A stretch of DNA of 64,000 nucleotides, taken from contig NZ_CP136423.1 in assembly GCF_034356035.1 (NCBI RefSeq), forward strand, positions 2,666,001-2,730,000, given 5' to 3'. Position numbers and translations under genes: made by a program. The DNA is from Blautia hydrogenotrophica DSM 10507 (GTDB lineage: Bacteria > Bacillota > Clostridia > Lachnospirales > Lachnospiraceae). The notes under the pieces are model-generated. The model saw only the letters and a list, made by a program, of their open reading frames with translations. It ran no database searches and had not been told where the DNA came from. Each line of letters begins with the position of its first letter. The first letter of the stretch is position 1. Shown piece by piece: positions 18,792 through 27,521 of this stretch.

Positions 18792-19424
18792 TTATAAGGA
18801 CTTTACTGTCTCTTTGATGGTTACTAAGGATTTCTTAGGTCCTGGAACAGCACCCTTTACTAACAGTAAATTATTTTCTGCGTCAACACGAACAACTTCC
18901 AGATTCTGGATAGTGATCTGTTTGTTACCCATCTGTCCCGGCATTTTCTTTCCTTTGAATACTTTGCTCGGATCAGATGCCGCACCGTTGGAACCTGCAT
19001 GGCGATGGTATTTAGAACCGTGAGCCATAGGTCCTCTAGACTGTCCATGTCTCTTGATTGCGCCCTGGTATCCTTTACCTTTGGAGATTGCTGTAGCGTC
19101 GATGTGGTCTCCTGCCTCAAAGACATCCACCTTAATCTCCTGGCCCAATTCATATTCAGCCGCATTGTCCAGCTTAAACTCTTTTACGAATCTCTTGCAG
19201 GACACACCAGCCTTCTCAAAGTGGCCCTTCATTGGTTTGTTCACAAGATTCTCTCTCTTGTCCGCATAACCAACCTGAACTGCACTGTATCCATCATTTT
19301 CTTCTGTTTTGACCTGTGTAACCACACACGGTCCAGCCTGTAATACAGTTACTGGAATCAGCACTCCGTCTTCATTGAAGATCTGAGTCATTCCGACTTT
19401 GGTAGCTAAGATAGCTTTCTTCAT
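18792..19424 (-). CDS. rplC: 50S ribosomal protein L3
   Basis: 210 residues from the ATG at 19424 ([20 protein letters not shown]) with TAAGGAGG upstream. The ORF is open 14 codons further but unsupported. The extended loop toward the peptidyl-transferase centre contains [20 protein letters not shown]. It starts 50S assembly with L24. Confidence 0.98.
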   Translation of the reverse strand: MKKAILATKVGMTQIFNEDGVLIPVTVLQAGPCVVTQVKTEENDGYSAVQVGYADKRENLVNKPMKGHFEKAGVSCKRFVKEFKLDNAAEYELGQEIKVDVFEAGDHIDATAISKGKGYQGAIKRHGQSRGPMAHGSKYHRHAGSNGAASDPSKVFKGKKMPGQMGNKQITIQNLEVVRVDAENNLLLVKGAVPGPKKSLVTIKETVKSL

Positions 19425-19485
19425 TTTATTTTCCTCCTTATAGCGGATTACCCTTTCGGTAATCATATAGTGTTGCCAAACTTAA

Positions 19486-19803
19486 TTATTTTGTTTTCAT
19501 TTTAATATCAATATGAACACCAGCCGGCATTTCCAAACGTGACAGAGCATCTACCGTCTTCTGGGTTGGAGTCATGATGTCGATCAGTCTCTTGTGTGTT
19601 CTCTGCTCAAACTGCTCTCTGGAATCTTTATACTTGTGAACCGCTCTCAGGATGGTAACTACTTCCTTCTTTGTCGGAAGAGGTACCGGACCGCTCACCA
19701 TTGCTCCATTTTTCTTTACAGTGTCGATAATTTTCTTCGCAGATGCATCTACCAACTGATGATCATATGCCTTTAATGTGATTCTCATTACTTGACTTGC
19801 CAT
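19486..19803 (-). CDS. rpsJ: 30S ribosomal protein S10
   Basis: 105 residues from [20 protein letters not shown] at 19803, with GGAGG 11 bases upstream. The upstream frame runs through the leader and is not coding. In many bacteria S10 also joins NusB in antitermination. The loop [15 protein letters not shown] is conserved. First gene of the S10 operon; rpsL/rpsG/fusA/tuf are not in the window. Confidence 0.98.
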   Translation of the reverse strand: MASQVMRITLKAYDHQLVDASAKKIIDTVKKNGAMVSGPVPLPTKKEVVTILRAVHKYKDSREQFEQRTHKRLIDIMTPTQKTVDALSRLEMPAGVHIDIKMKTK

Positions 19804-20027
19804 AAAAAAAGTCGCCTCCTTTTCGCACTTATTATCAGTACGACAAGCGGTGACTGTACACATCTCCGTGTGTGTCCTAACTTTCACACACACTATTTCC
19901 ACACTTTCTGTGGATATCTGAACTTGTACAGTGACTTGTCGTCAGTTTCCTAACTTGACATTCGCTCCACGGAAAACCTGCCACAGTGGACAGCAACCTC
20001 ACGCTTCACAGCTATCATGTCACAGCA
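19804..20027 (-). ncRNA. S10 operon leader RNA (three-way junction)
   Basis: About 220 nt from the promoter to rpsJ without an ORF. On the transcript a closing stem ACGACAAG/CTTGTCGT (19840-19942) continues into ACTGTACA/TGTACAGT. It encloses two hairpins: TCCACA/TGTGGA and GTGTGTG/CACACAC. This is a strong, symmetrical fold right before the S10 ribosome site. It probably serves autoregulation of the operon; the ligand (L4 or another protein) is unknown here. Confidence 0.7.
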
Positions 20028-20033
20028 TCTATG

Positions 20034-20062
20034 AGTATACAGGACGTTTCTAAAAAATGCAA
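20034..20062 (-). promoter_or_regulatory. Sigma-A promoter of the S10-spc operon
   Basis: Minus strand: -35 TTGCAT (20057-20062), 17-base spacer, -10 TATACT (20034-20039). It has the same hexamers and spacing as the rpmJ promoter. A-rich tracts lie just upstream of the -35, as in UP elements. Confidence 0.85.
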
Positions 20063-20130
20063 GCTTTTTTTTGTTTTTTTTCATGAGCAGAAAAAGCAAG
20101 GATACAAGACGTCCTATTATAATAGGAAGA

Positions 20131-20157
20131 GAGCTGTTCAAAATCCTAAACAGCCCT
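20131..20157 (-). terminator. Probable terminator of the signal-peptidase-like gene
   Basis: A GCTGTT/AACAGC hairpin directly follows the stop codon at 20165 and is followed by TCTCTTCCTATT, a moderate U-tract. A perfect CCTATTATAATAGG palindrome lies next to it. It separates this gene from the S10 promoter. Confidence 0.55.
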
Positions 20158-20164
20158 CCATCCT

Positions 20165-21223
20165 TTATTCTTCTTTTTTCTCTTTTCCACTGGCAATAAT
20201 CTCAGAATAATCAAAAAACGTCACCTTTGCGATCTCGTCTTCGAATACTTCCGGCTCATCTCCGGCAGCTTCTGCCTTCTTTGCCAACTGTTTTGCGCTC
20301 CATCGCGGAATCGCCATTTTCCTCACTTCGGGCTGCACTTCCTCTTCCAGCTTCTGTTCGGCTGGACGCACAGCCTCTTTGACCTCCTCTGTAGGTATCA
20401 CCACTGTCTGGTGGACCAAAGCCTCTTCCCGCGACTGTTCCTGAATGTGCTCACTTTCTTCGGTAGCCGCACCGATCTCCTTTCGCAGCTCTTCATGAGC
20501 TTCCTGAACAATATTCATCGTCGGTTGTTCTTCCTCCAGCTCCAGTTCATCCTCGTAGATTTCATCCACGAAACCACCTGTCTTTTTCTTTCTGCGCTTT
20601 TCTTTTTTATTCTTCTTCCTGTCTTCTTTATCCTGGGCTTTGATAAGTTTCTCTTCTTCACGAAGTTGTTTCGCCCTCTGCTTTTCCTCCTGTTTCAGTT
20701 CCTTTTTCGTCTTCGTGATAGCTCCGTCACTGTCTTCTTCCACTTTCTTTGACGGCTTTTTCCAAATTTCCGCGATGACGTACAGGATAATCAAAAAGAG
20801 AACTGACAAGCCTAAAATTATGATTCCTTCCACACTTTTGGTAGCCGCCATCAGAAAGCCAATGACACCCACTGTGATGATAATTTTAGGAACTTTATTT
20901 TTCACAGCAACACTGATCTCTTTTTCACTGGAACTCGCCGGATTCACCACAGTACAAATCTTGTTTTCCAGATCGACATTCTGCACATTGTAACGATAAA
21001 TATTCCCATTTTCCTGTACCAGAATAGCCTCCCCTCTGGTCAGTGAGCTAATATCCGCTTCCTTTGCGTAGGTCACAGAGCCCATTGGAAGGTTCGTATC
21101 CTCATAAGTACCGTCGTTAACCGCCGTATAAATTCCAAAGAAAGACGGCACGGCGAGAGCAAGAATACATATGATGGTACAGAAAATCACCAGATGCACA
21201 ATAAATTTCAAAAATTTAGACAT
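20165..21223 (-). CDS. Signal-peptidase-I-like (SipW-like) membrane protein lacking the catalytic serine motif
   Basis: 352 residues from the ATG at 21223 (AAGGAG 8 bases upstream). TM helix at about 7-30. Residues 38-115 follow the SipW outline: LPMGSVTYAKEADISSLTRG where active enzymes have SGSMEP-x-PxGSLVxV...GD, and IYRYNVQNV at the HRI position. The nucleophile serine (SGSM) is not there and no general-base lysine is evident. A second membrane hairpin follows (about 113-155), then a 190-residue highly charged tail with lysine/glutamate runs. Proteolytic activity is unlikely; a scaffold role is inference. It stands alone between the S10 operon and a MITE. Confidence 0.7.
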   Translation of the reverse strand: MSKFLKFIVHLVIFCTIICILALAVPSFFGIYTAVNDGTYEDTNLPMGSVTYAKEADISSLTRGEAILVQENGNIYRYNVQNVDLENKICTVVNPASSSEKEISVAVKNKVPKIIITVGVIGFLMAATKSVEGIIILGLSVLFLIILYVIAEIWKKPSKKVEEDSDGAITKTKKELKQEEKQRAKQLREEEKLIKAQDKEDRKKNKKEKRRKKKTGGFVDEIYEDELELEEEQPTMNIVQEAHEELRKEIGAATEESEHIQEQSREEALVHQTVVIPTEEVKEAVRPAEQKLEEEVQPEVRKMAIPRWSAKQLAKKAEAAGDEPEVFEDEIAKVTFFDYSEIIASGKEKKEE

Positions 21224-21533
21224 TACCAACGCTCCTTACACAATCGTATCTTTTTGTAACAGTTCAGCCATACAGTGTACGGGAAGCACAAAACTACACT
21301 TGTATGTTTTTGCGAGCGGACATCTGTATGAGCTGAGCGCCATTCAATGAGTAAAACGGTGGCGTCAGCCACAATAAGCACGCAATGCGTTTTTTCGAAT
21401 GGTGCTGGCTGGACTGTAACTATTTTACCATTATAATTCTTATCTGTAAATGGAATATTTCTTTCCATTCTTATAGTTCCTCTTGTTTTTCCTTTCATTC
21501 CACCATATAATAGGAAAAACTGGAGGTATCACT
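21224..21533. promoter_or_regulatory. Intergenic region with MITE copy and the promoter of the signal-peptidase-like gene
   Basis: 310 bp. Minus strand: TTTACA (21445-21450), 17-base spacer, TAAAAT (21422-21427), placing the transcript start at the edge of the MITE-like element 21256-21420, which would therefore form most of the 5' UTR. On the plus strand a TATAAT near 21507 and GGAGG before 21534 serve the acetyltransferase. No gene. Confidence 0.5.
21256..21420 (+). mobile_element. MITE-like element, family A copy 1 (165 bp)
   Basis: Left end GTAACAGTTCAGCCA, right end inverted GTTACAGTCCAGCCA (13 of 15 match). The interior shares TGTATGTTTTTGCGAGC, ATCTGTATGAGCTGAGCGCC and GGCGTCAGCCAC with copies at 31877-32040 and 45508-45672. 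No transposase is encoded. A 91-codon frame across it is not a gene. Confidence 0.85.
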
Positions 21534-22286
21534 ATGATAGATTACATAAAGACAATTGAAGATCTCTCTTTAAATGCATGGCCGTCCCATCAAATGCAAA
21601 TCTACGACGGATGGATCCTGCGTTTTTCCTATTTTTATACGCATCGTACAAACTGTGTGGAACAAATCGGCCCTTCTTCTCTCCCATTTGAAGAGAAGAT
21701 TCGTTACTGTGAAGAAATATACCGTTACTGGAATACCCCCTGCATTTTTAAAATCACCCCATTGCTTCCAACTGCTTTTGACCTTATGCTGGAGGAACTC
21801 GGCTATGAAATCGAGCATGTGACAGAAGTCAAATCCATGAATCTATGCCAATTTGTCTCAAAACCCATAAAAGTCGACGTACAAATTTCCACAAAAATCA
21901 CTCCTGAATGGCTGGAAACTCTATTTGCCTTAAAACACACCACAAATTCAACCCACCGTCTGATCGTTCCGACCATGTATGCCGCCATCCCCAAAAAGAC
22001 GTTGGCGGCCTCTATCTTGGTGGATGGCAAAATTCGCGCTATCGGCCTTGGCATCCTTGACCGGGACCACATCGGTCTGTATGCCATCAACGTGGACGCC
22101 AAATTTCGCTGTCATCATCTGGGCCGGGCTGTCTGTCAGGAAATCCTAAAAGCAGGGATTCAAGAAGGTGCCAAAAAGGCCTATCTTCAAGTCGTTCCGG
22201 ATAATCTAGCCGCCAAAAATCTCTATCGCTCACTAGGTTTTCAGGACACCTATACTCATTGGTTTCGCTCTAAATCATTATATTAG
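21534..22286 (+). CDS. GNAT-family N-acetyltransferase
   Basis: 250 residues from the ATG at 21534 (GGAGG 7 bases upstream); the ORF is open upstream but unsupported. The C-terminal GNAT core (about 150-245) has IGLYAINVDAKFRCHHLGRA, the acetyl-CoA pyrophosphate loop, then YLQVVPDNLAAKNLYRSLGF, the usual final helix. The N-terminal 110 residues form a second, degenerate GNAT-like half. Substrate unknown. It is followed after 9 bases by a PAP2 phosphatase, probably one transcript. Confidence 0.85.
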   Translation: MIDYIKTIEDLSLNAWPSHQMQIYDGWILRFSYFYTHRTNCVEQIGPSSLPFEEKIRYCEEIYRYWNTPCIFKITPLLPTAFDLMLEELGYEIEHVTEVKSMNLCQFVSKPIKVDVQISTKITPEWLETLFALKHTTNSTHRLIVPTMYAAIPKKTLAASILVDGKIRAIGLGILDRDHIGLYAINVDAKFRCHHLGRAVCQEILKAGIQEGAKKAYLQVVPDNLAAKNLYRSLGFQDTYTHWFRSKSLY

Positions 22287-22295
22287 GAGGATTAT

Positions 22296-23198
22296 ATGGA
22301 AATCTTAAACCTATTGGCTGAATACAGAACTCCCTTTTTTGATACTCTCTTTCAGCTTATCACTTATCTCGGCCAGGAAACTCTCGCTGTGGCTGTAATC
22401 TGCTGGCTATACTGGTGTCAAAATAAAAAGCTTGCCTATACCATCGGTTTCACCTACTTTGTATCAGGTCTGGCCGTGCAGGGATTGAAAATCACTTTTC
22501 GAATTCCCCGGCCTTGGATTTTGGACCCCGGATTTCAGGCAGTCCCTTCAGCGGTTCCCGCCGCCACGGGTTACTCCTTTCCCAGCGGGCACACCCAAAG
22601 CGGTACCGCCCTTTTCGGCTCTCTTGCCCTGGCTTCTGAGAAAAACTGGAAAAAATTTCTATGTGTGTTGTCGTTTTTGCTCATAGGTTTTTCCAGGATG
22701 TACCTGGGCTGCCATACTTTAAAGGATGTTTTGACCGCCATGGTCATCTCCTTGGCCTCCGCTTTCTTCTTTCATTGGTTCCTGTACCGAAGAACCAGAA
22801 AACTTTCCAGGCCCAGGTTGACCGCTTTTTTGTTCGCTCTGTGTTCTCTGTCTTTGCTGCTATATGCCTATTTCCTCTATAGACAAGATATTTTAGCTTT
22901 GGACTACGCTTCAGACTGCGCAAAAGCCGCTGGCGCCGGTGCCGGCTTTGCCCTTGGATACTACCTGGAAAAATGCTACATTCGGTTTTCTCTCCCTCTG
23001 CAAAAGTCAAAGAAAATCACCCGTTTCCTCCTGGGACTTCTCATAACTTTCATTCTTCAACAGGGCCTAAAGCCTCTCCTGGGCGCCTCTCTCTTCTCCG
23101 GTTTCTTCCGGTACTTTATCGTGGTAACCTGGATTCTGGCCATCTATCCCTGGTTATTTTCCCGCTGTCTGGACAACAAAAAAGGGGGTACTCACTAA
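22296..23198 (+). CDS. PAP2-superfamily membrane phosphatase
   Basis: 300 residues with about eight membrane segments. The three phosphatase motifs are present: KITFRIPRP (about 68-76), PSGH (about 100) and SRMYLGCHTLKDV (about 131-143). The active site faces outward, as in undecaprenyl-diphosphate or phosphatidate phosphatases. The long C-terminal four-helix extension is found in a DedA/PAP2 subgroup of Clostridia. Substrate cannot be assigned. The stop lies inside a hairpin shared with the converging surface-protein gene. Confidence 0.88.
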   Translation: MEILNLLAEYRTPFFDTLFQLITYLGQETLAVAVICWLYWCQNKKLAYTIGFTYFVSGLAVQGLKITFRIPRPWILDPGFQAVPSAVPAATGYSFPSGHTQSGTALFGSLALASEKNWKKFLCVLSFLLIGFSRMYLGCHTLKDVLTAMVISLASAFFFHWFLYRRTRKLSRPRLTAFLFALCSLSLLLYAYFLYRQDILALDYASDCAKAAGAGAGFALGYYLEKCYIRFSLPLQKSKKITRFLLGLLITFILQQGLKPLLGASLFSGFFRYFIVVTWILAIYPWLFSRCLDNKKGGTH

Positions 23199-23230
23199 TA
23201 TGGTATTCCACCATTTAGTGAGACACCCCC
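23184..23230 (-). terminator. Terminator at the converging ends of the PAP2 and surface-protein genes
   Basis: GGGGGT...ACACCCCC plus CTCACTAA/TTTAGTGAG form a long stem spanning the PAP2 stop codon. On the minus strand it is followed by a TTTTTT run, so it works best for the operon coming from the right. Confidence 0.75.
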
Positions 23231-23246
23231 TGCTGTCAGGTCTATT

Positions 23247-25916
23247 CTAATTTTCTTCTCGCCGTCTCCAGATAATCAGACACCCAGCTCCCAACGAAAA
23301 CACTGCCAGAGCCAAAAAGCCTCCTAAAGGCATCTCATCTCCCGTCTTCACACTGGATGCTTTCAATCCCGAAGTTCCGTTGTTATTCAGACCCGAACCA
23401 CTGCTTAAGCCCGAACCTCCTTTCAGACTAGAACCTCCATTTAAACTGGAACCTCCGTTCAATCCAGCACCGCCGGTAAGTGTGGGATTCCCAGGAATCT
23501 GAGAGGGTACTTTTGTGGGAGTCGTCGTGGTGCCGGGCTTGACATTGACATCGCTGTCGTCAAAGGCCGGGTCATCCGCCGTCGTTGCCACAATGCTGTC
23601 CCAATTCAGACTCAAGAAGGCATACTGTATCCCCGTTCCCGCCGCGATCGACTCCATAATCGGCACAAATACTTGCAGCGGAACATAGCCATCCTCGAGC
23701 GCCTCCGGAATTAGTTCCAGAGTCACGAGATCAGGATAGTCCGTCCCATAGCTGTCACTCACCAGAAAACCGTCCTCATACTTCTGATAGGAATCCACAG
23801 TGACATCTTTGAGATTTCCCACGGGATTGCCGTATTCATCCACCGTATATCCTGTGGTAAAGTATTTCAATTTGCTCAGATATCCCAGTCTTTCGCTGAT
23901 CTCCAACCCTTTGAAATTCAAGGTGATATAGTATTTTCCATCTTTAACAGTCAGCTTGACAGTGTGATTGATGGCATTGTCAGACATGGAAAGTGTCTTT
24001 TTATCCACCTTTACCATGTGCCCTGTGACGGAGTACACACCATCCGCAAGGTTTTTAATATCCAACTCGTCGTCTGCTTCTTTGAGGCTGTCCCAGTCCA
24101 GATGTAACCTTGCCACCTGTATCCCCTGTCCTTCTCCGAGAGACTCCATGACGGGAATATGTATTTCCACATAATTCATATCCTCATTCATCTCTATCGG
24201 AATAGAAATTTTTCTGGGATATTCCCTGCCGCCGGTACTCTCATCGTAAGAAGGAGAGCTCGGACTGTTATAGTCGTCATAGACACCGCTAAATCGCTCC
24301 AGCACTTCGGCATCCTCCGCCTCATACTTCACCGGATACTTGACACTGTTATACTCCACCGTGGACATATCCACCTTTTTCAGATTGTACAGATACCCTT
24401 TCAACCCGGAAGTCTCCAGCGGCTGGAGAGTCAATTCCAAATTCATCTTCCCATCTGCCCCCACCATAATAACACCTGGAGAAACCACTGCCCCGTTTCC
24501 CATGGAAAGCTGACTTAAGGTAACGTGCCATAAGGTGATGTCAATCGTATATCTGCCCTCTTTTAAAGCTTCCGCTGTCTCTCCATCCTTTTGGTAGCGG
24601 ATGGTAAATGTCGTGGTGCCGGTATAGTTTCCGCCGGCTGCCTTTGAGACATCCTCGCCAGTGATCGTGATCTTTCCTTTCAGCTTCGTTCCCTGGATAT
24701 CTCCGGTATCGGTCTTGATGTCCAATAATTTCTCCTTCCCCACAGTGAACGTCTGGGTTCCAAAATCATTGGAAAAATCCAGGGAATTCTTTCCGCTGTA
24801 CAGCTCACCTCCTCCAGGAGCTGACACAGTAACCGCCCCTTCTTTGTCCTGGGTAGATACTCCTATCTCATACTCCTTCACATTGTCTTTGACAATGCTC
24901 AAATCCCCCATAGAAATGGAAGAAGGCACCGTTACCACGTAGGAAGGGGAGGAAGTCTTTTCTTCTATGCTCGCAGAGATCTGCATGTTTTCTGAACTCT
25001 CCGAGGAACCGCCCGCTTTTTTCAGCGTGTCCCAATGCATCGTCACTATCGTCTTGATATTAAATTTGCCGTGGTCAAAGAGAATTCCGCTGATTTCACC
25101 ATTTAAGTTGCTCATGGCGGGCACATACAGATAATTGTTACAGTAATAGTATTGACTCATCCCAGACAGAGGGAACCTGACATCGGTGACTACCGTATAG
25201 CCGTTTCTCTCCTCGGTACTGTATGAAGCGCCTTCTAGGGTTAGCTCCTGAGAAGGGTCATTGTCCTTGTAATATCCATTAAAGTCCAGGATATACATAG
25301 GTTCCCTATCTGTTCCGGAGACCATACGGTAGGAAATTGTCATCTTTCCATCCTCATCCACCTGAAGAACTGCCTGTGTCGTATCCGTCTCCACCAGACT
25401 GTGGTCTATAACGTCACTGCGGACAGCTACAGTGATATCATAAGTACCGGCCTCCAGCTTTTCACTGGGAACGTCTGATGGCCCTTCCCCGTCAATATCC
25501 AGGTCAAGAGCATCTGCCACCGCCCCTTTAATTCCATTGGAAGAGTAAGTGGCGCCGGATACTACGTCCACATTCCGAATTCCGTCCGCATCCGTATCCA
25601 AAAGTCCCACAAATTTGTCCATAATTCCTTCTACTGCCGTCGCCAGTTTTCCCTTATTTACCTCTGCGTAAGTTCCCCCGAAATTCTCTCCCGACACATC
25701 AACGTCGGAAATCTTACCATCAGTCACTGTCACCGCCGTATTGATGTCATACTCGCCAAACTGGTCAATATGAAACGTACCATTTTTAGTGTATGATCCG
25801 GAGGATTTTTCTGCCACTGTAGCTTTTACTGCCAAAGGCTGACCAAACAGCCCCACAGATAAAACTGCCGCCAAAAGCAGAGGCCCTATCCTTTTTACAG
25901 CCTTTATTTCTCTCAT
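23247..25916 (-). CDS. Surface-anchored flavinylation-domain / NEAT-like multidomain protein
   Basis: 889 residues from the ATG at 25916 (GGAGG just upstream; an ATG four codons earlier lies on the ribosome site). Signal peptide 1-32. FMN-binding domain about 40-138 with DVVSGATYSS, the Dxx(S/T)GAT flavinylation motif, acceptor Thr123. NEAT-like segments about 155-300, 449-612 and 623-775; the last reads LSMSDNAINHTVKLTVKDGK. An extracellular beta domain (310-442) also occurs in the next protein. Then a Gly/Ser/Leu repeat (815-845), KTGDEMP (857-863), one TM and an RRR tail: a cell-surface anchor. Expected role: heme or iron capture coupled to extracellular redox chemistry. Third gene of the operon. 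Confidence 0.85.
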   Translation of the reverse strand: MREIKAVKRIGPLLLAAVLSVGLFGQPLAVKATVAEKSSGSYTKNGTFHIDQFGEYDINTAVTVTDGKISDVDVSGENFGGTYAEVNKGKLATAVEGIMDKFVGLLDTDADGIRNVDVVSGATYSSNGIKGAVADALDLDIDGEGPSDVPSEKLEAGTYDITVAVRSDVIDHSLVETDTTQAVLQVDEDGKMTISYRMVSGTDREPMYILDFNGYYKDNDPSQELTLEGASYSTEERNGYTVVTDVRFPLSGMSQYYYCNNYLYVPAMSNLNGEISGILFDHGKFNIKTIVTMHWDTLKKAGGSSESSENMQISASIEEKTSSPSYVVTVPSSISMGDLSIVKDNVKEYEIGVSTQDKEGAVTVSAPGGGELYSGKNSLDFSNDFGTQTFTVGKEKLLDIKTDTGDIQGTKLKGKITITGEDVSKAAGGNYTGTTTFTIRYQKDGETAEALKEGRYTIDITLWHVTLSQLSMGNGAVVSPGVIMVGADGKMNLELTLQPLETSGLKGYLYNLKKVDMSTVEYNSVKYPVKYEAEDAEVLERFSGVYDDYNSPSSPSYDESTGGREYPRKISIPIEMNEDMNYVEIHIPVMESLGEGQGIQVARLHLDWDSLKEADDELDIKNLADGVYSVTGHMVKVDKKTLSMSDNAINHTVKLTVKDGKYYITLNFKGLEISERLGYLSKLKYFTTGYTVDEYGNPVGNLKDVTVDSYQKYEDGFLVSDSYGTDYPDLVTLELIPEALEDGYVPLQVFVPIMESIAAGTGIQYAFLSLNWDSIVATTADDPAFDDSDVNVKPGTTTTPTKVPSQIPGNPTLTGGAGLNGGSSLNGGSSLKGGSGLSSGSGLNNNGTSGLKASSVKTGDEMPLGGFLALAVFSLGAGCLIIWRRREEN

Positions 25917-26000
25917 CTTCTCCTCCATTATAGAAAATCAGAAATCCTCACGGACAATATGCCTGAGGATTTCCGTCGTTTTCACTGTCTGTTCATCTTC

Positions 26001-26930
26001 CTACTGAGCTGTGTACGTAACAGAGAAAGTCGTTGTTCCGGTATAGTTTCCAGCTGCCGCTGCCGCCACGTCAGTAGCCTTTACTAAAATTGTTCCCTGC
26101 ATTGTTCTGGAACCATCGTCGCTGATAGTCTGCTTTTTAAAACTATTAGCGAATGCCAGCTGGTTCTTTCCACTTGTCAGAACTCCCGTTTCTGGCACTT
26201 CAATCATGACACTCCCACCATTTAGGTTCTTAGTCTCTGTTTCCACACTGTACTGAATCTTGTTATCTGCCTCAGCGCTCAGAGTTCCCAGAGTTACGGA
26301 ACTAGGAATTGTAACATTGTATGTCGGCTCTGAAACTGCCTCTTCCACATTTGCCGTGATCTCCATGTCCTGACTGTCTTCCTCTGCTCCTGCCGCCTGC
26401 AGGTCAGTCACCTGTACATAGAAATTCTGAGTCGTATTCATGACAACATTTACATAAGCGCTGGCTGCAACTTCACCTGCCTCCAGCTGATCCAGTACCG
26501 TCTTTGGAAGATTGATACTCAAAACCTGTGTGGTCAGCTCATCTCCCTCATTAATTCCAAAGATAGGACCTGCAGTGTCGAATGTCTTCACAGGCTTTGT
26601 GGTAATGTCAGACTCCGCTGTATACTGCTCTTCATCTACGGTAAAAACCACATCCTTGATCGTTCCGTCAGTTCCCTGATTTGAGAATGACGGAATCGGA
26701 TATGCCACATAGAAAGTAAGATTTACACTGTCGTCATTCACTGTCACATCCGCTTCATGTGCAAAGATGGAATCACACATGCTCGCGGCTCCCGTACCAT
26801 TTCCATTGAGAAAATGAATCTCTCCTGTGTATTCTCCGTTTGCCGGCTCCGCAGCAAAAGCTGTACTGCACAGCATGGTTCCCACCATCGCAGCCGTGAG
26901 AACCCCTGATAAGATTTTTGTTAGCTTCAT
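26001..26930 (-). CDS. Secreted NEAT-like protein
   Basis: 309 residues. Signal peptide 1-26 ending AFA. A NEAT-like beta domain spans about 31-180 (NGEYTGEIHF, DVTVNDDSVNLTFYVAYP). The C-terminal domain (about 197-309) starts PTYNVTIPSSVTLGTLSAE and ends NYTGTTTFSVTYTAQ, matching residues 325-441 of the neighbour at 23247. No anchor, so it is secreted or surface-associated. The NEAT family typically binds heme; the heme-binding tyrosines cannot be certified by eye. AAAGGAGAG precedes the ATG. Confidence 0.8.
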   Translation of the reverse strand: MKLTKILSGVLTAAMVGTMLCSTAFAAEPANGEYTGEIHFLNGNGTGAASMCDSIFAHEADVTVNDDSVNLTFYVAYPIPSFSNQGTDGTIKDVVFTVDEEQYTAESDITTKPVKTFDTAGPIFGINEGDELTTQVLSINLPKTVLDQLEAGEVAASAYVNVVMNTTQNFYVQVTDLQAAGAEEDSQDMEITANVEEAVSEPTYNVTIPSSVTLGTLSAEADNKIQYSVETETKNLNGGSVMIEVPETGVLTSGKNQLAFANSFKKQTISDDGSRTMQGTILVKATDVAAAAAGNYTGTTTFSVTYTAQ

Positions 26931-26983
26931 ATTCTCTCTCCTTTACTTTTATTTATGTTTAGCGCTTAAGCGCAACAACATCG

Positions 26984-27460
26984 TCATTTCACAACTAAAG
27001 TACAGTTGACCTCCGCACTGTTCCTTGGAGTTCTCTTCTCATCTGCACTGCACGTGGCATACTTGACTACCAGGGGATATTCCCCTGCTTCCATTTCTTT
27101 TTTTAATGTAATATCGTACAAATGCTGACCCGGTTTAATCAGTTTTGAGGTGTAAATCGTCTCATCCGTTTCTGGCAGATAGAAAGAAATCTTGAAATAC
27201 ACTTTGTTCTCCTCAGGATTCGTCAGTTCCACGGACACCTCTTTTTTTCCTGCCGGAATCACAATAGACTTATACCCTGGAATCTGAATCCCTTCTTCTG
27301 TACCTCCCTGAGAAGCTTCACTCTGTGGTTTTTCCTGCTCAGACTCAAATCGAGTATCGTAGTTTGTCACTTCTTTCGGCCTTGTATAAAAGTAAACACC
27401 AATTGCCACGGCTGCAAGAACAATAGTTAAACCTATCACTTTTTTCTTATCTTTTTTCAT
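26984..27460 (-). CDS. Small membrane-anchored extracellular beta-sandwich protein
   Basis: 158 residues. One N-terminal TM (about 8-25) after a lysine-rich start, a Glu/Ser/Gln linker, then a roughly 100-residue Ig-like region (YKSIVIPAGKKEVSVELTNP to VNCTLVVK). I do not recognise a named family. It is first in the operon with the two NEAT-like proteins and begins right after the putative iron-responsive operator, so it likely serves the same surface complex. The ATG at 27460 is preferred; GTG one codon earlier is possible. Confidence 0.75.
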   Translation of the reverse strand: MKKDKKKVIGLTIVLAAVAIGVYFYTRPKEVTNYDTRFESEQEKPQSEASQGGTEEGIQIPGYKSIVIPAGKKEVSVELTNPEENKVYFKISFYLPETDETIYTSKLIKPGQHLYDITLKKEMEAGEYPLVVKYATCSADEKRTPRNSAEVNCTLVVK

Positions 27461-27521
27461 CACTTACCAGCACCCCCTGCCATTCACCATAGCGCATAAA
27501 TCTCCCATTAAGCGAAATTAA

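Noticed and set aside
21223..21498. 91-codon minus-strand frame over the MITE copy
   Set aside because: It consists of the repeat and its flanks, and the other two copies do not keep it open.
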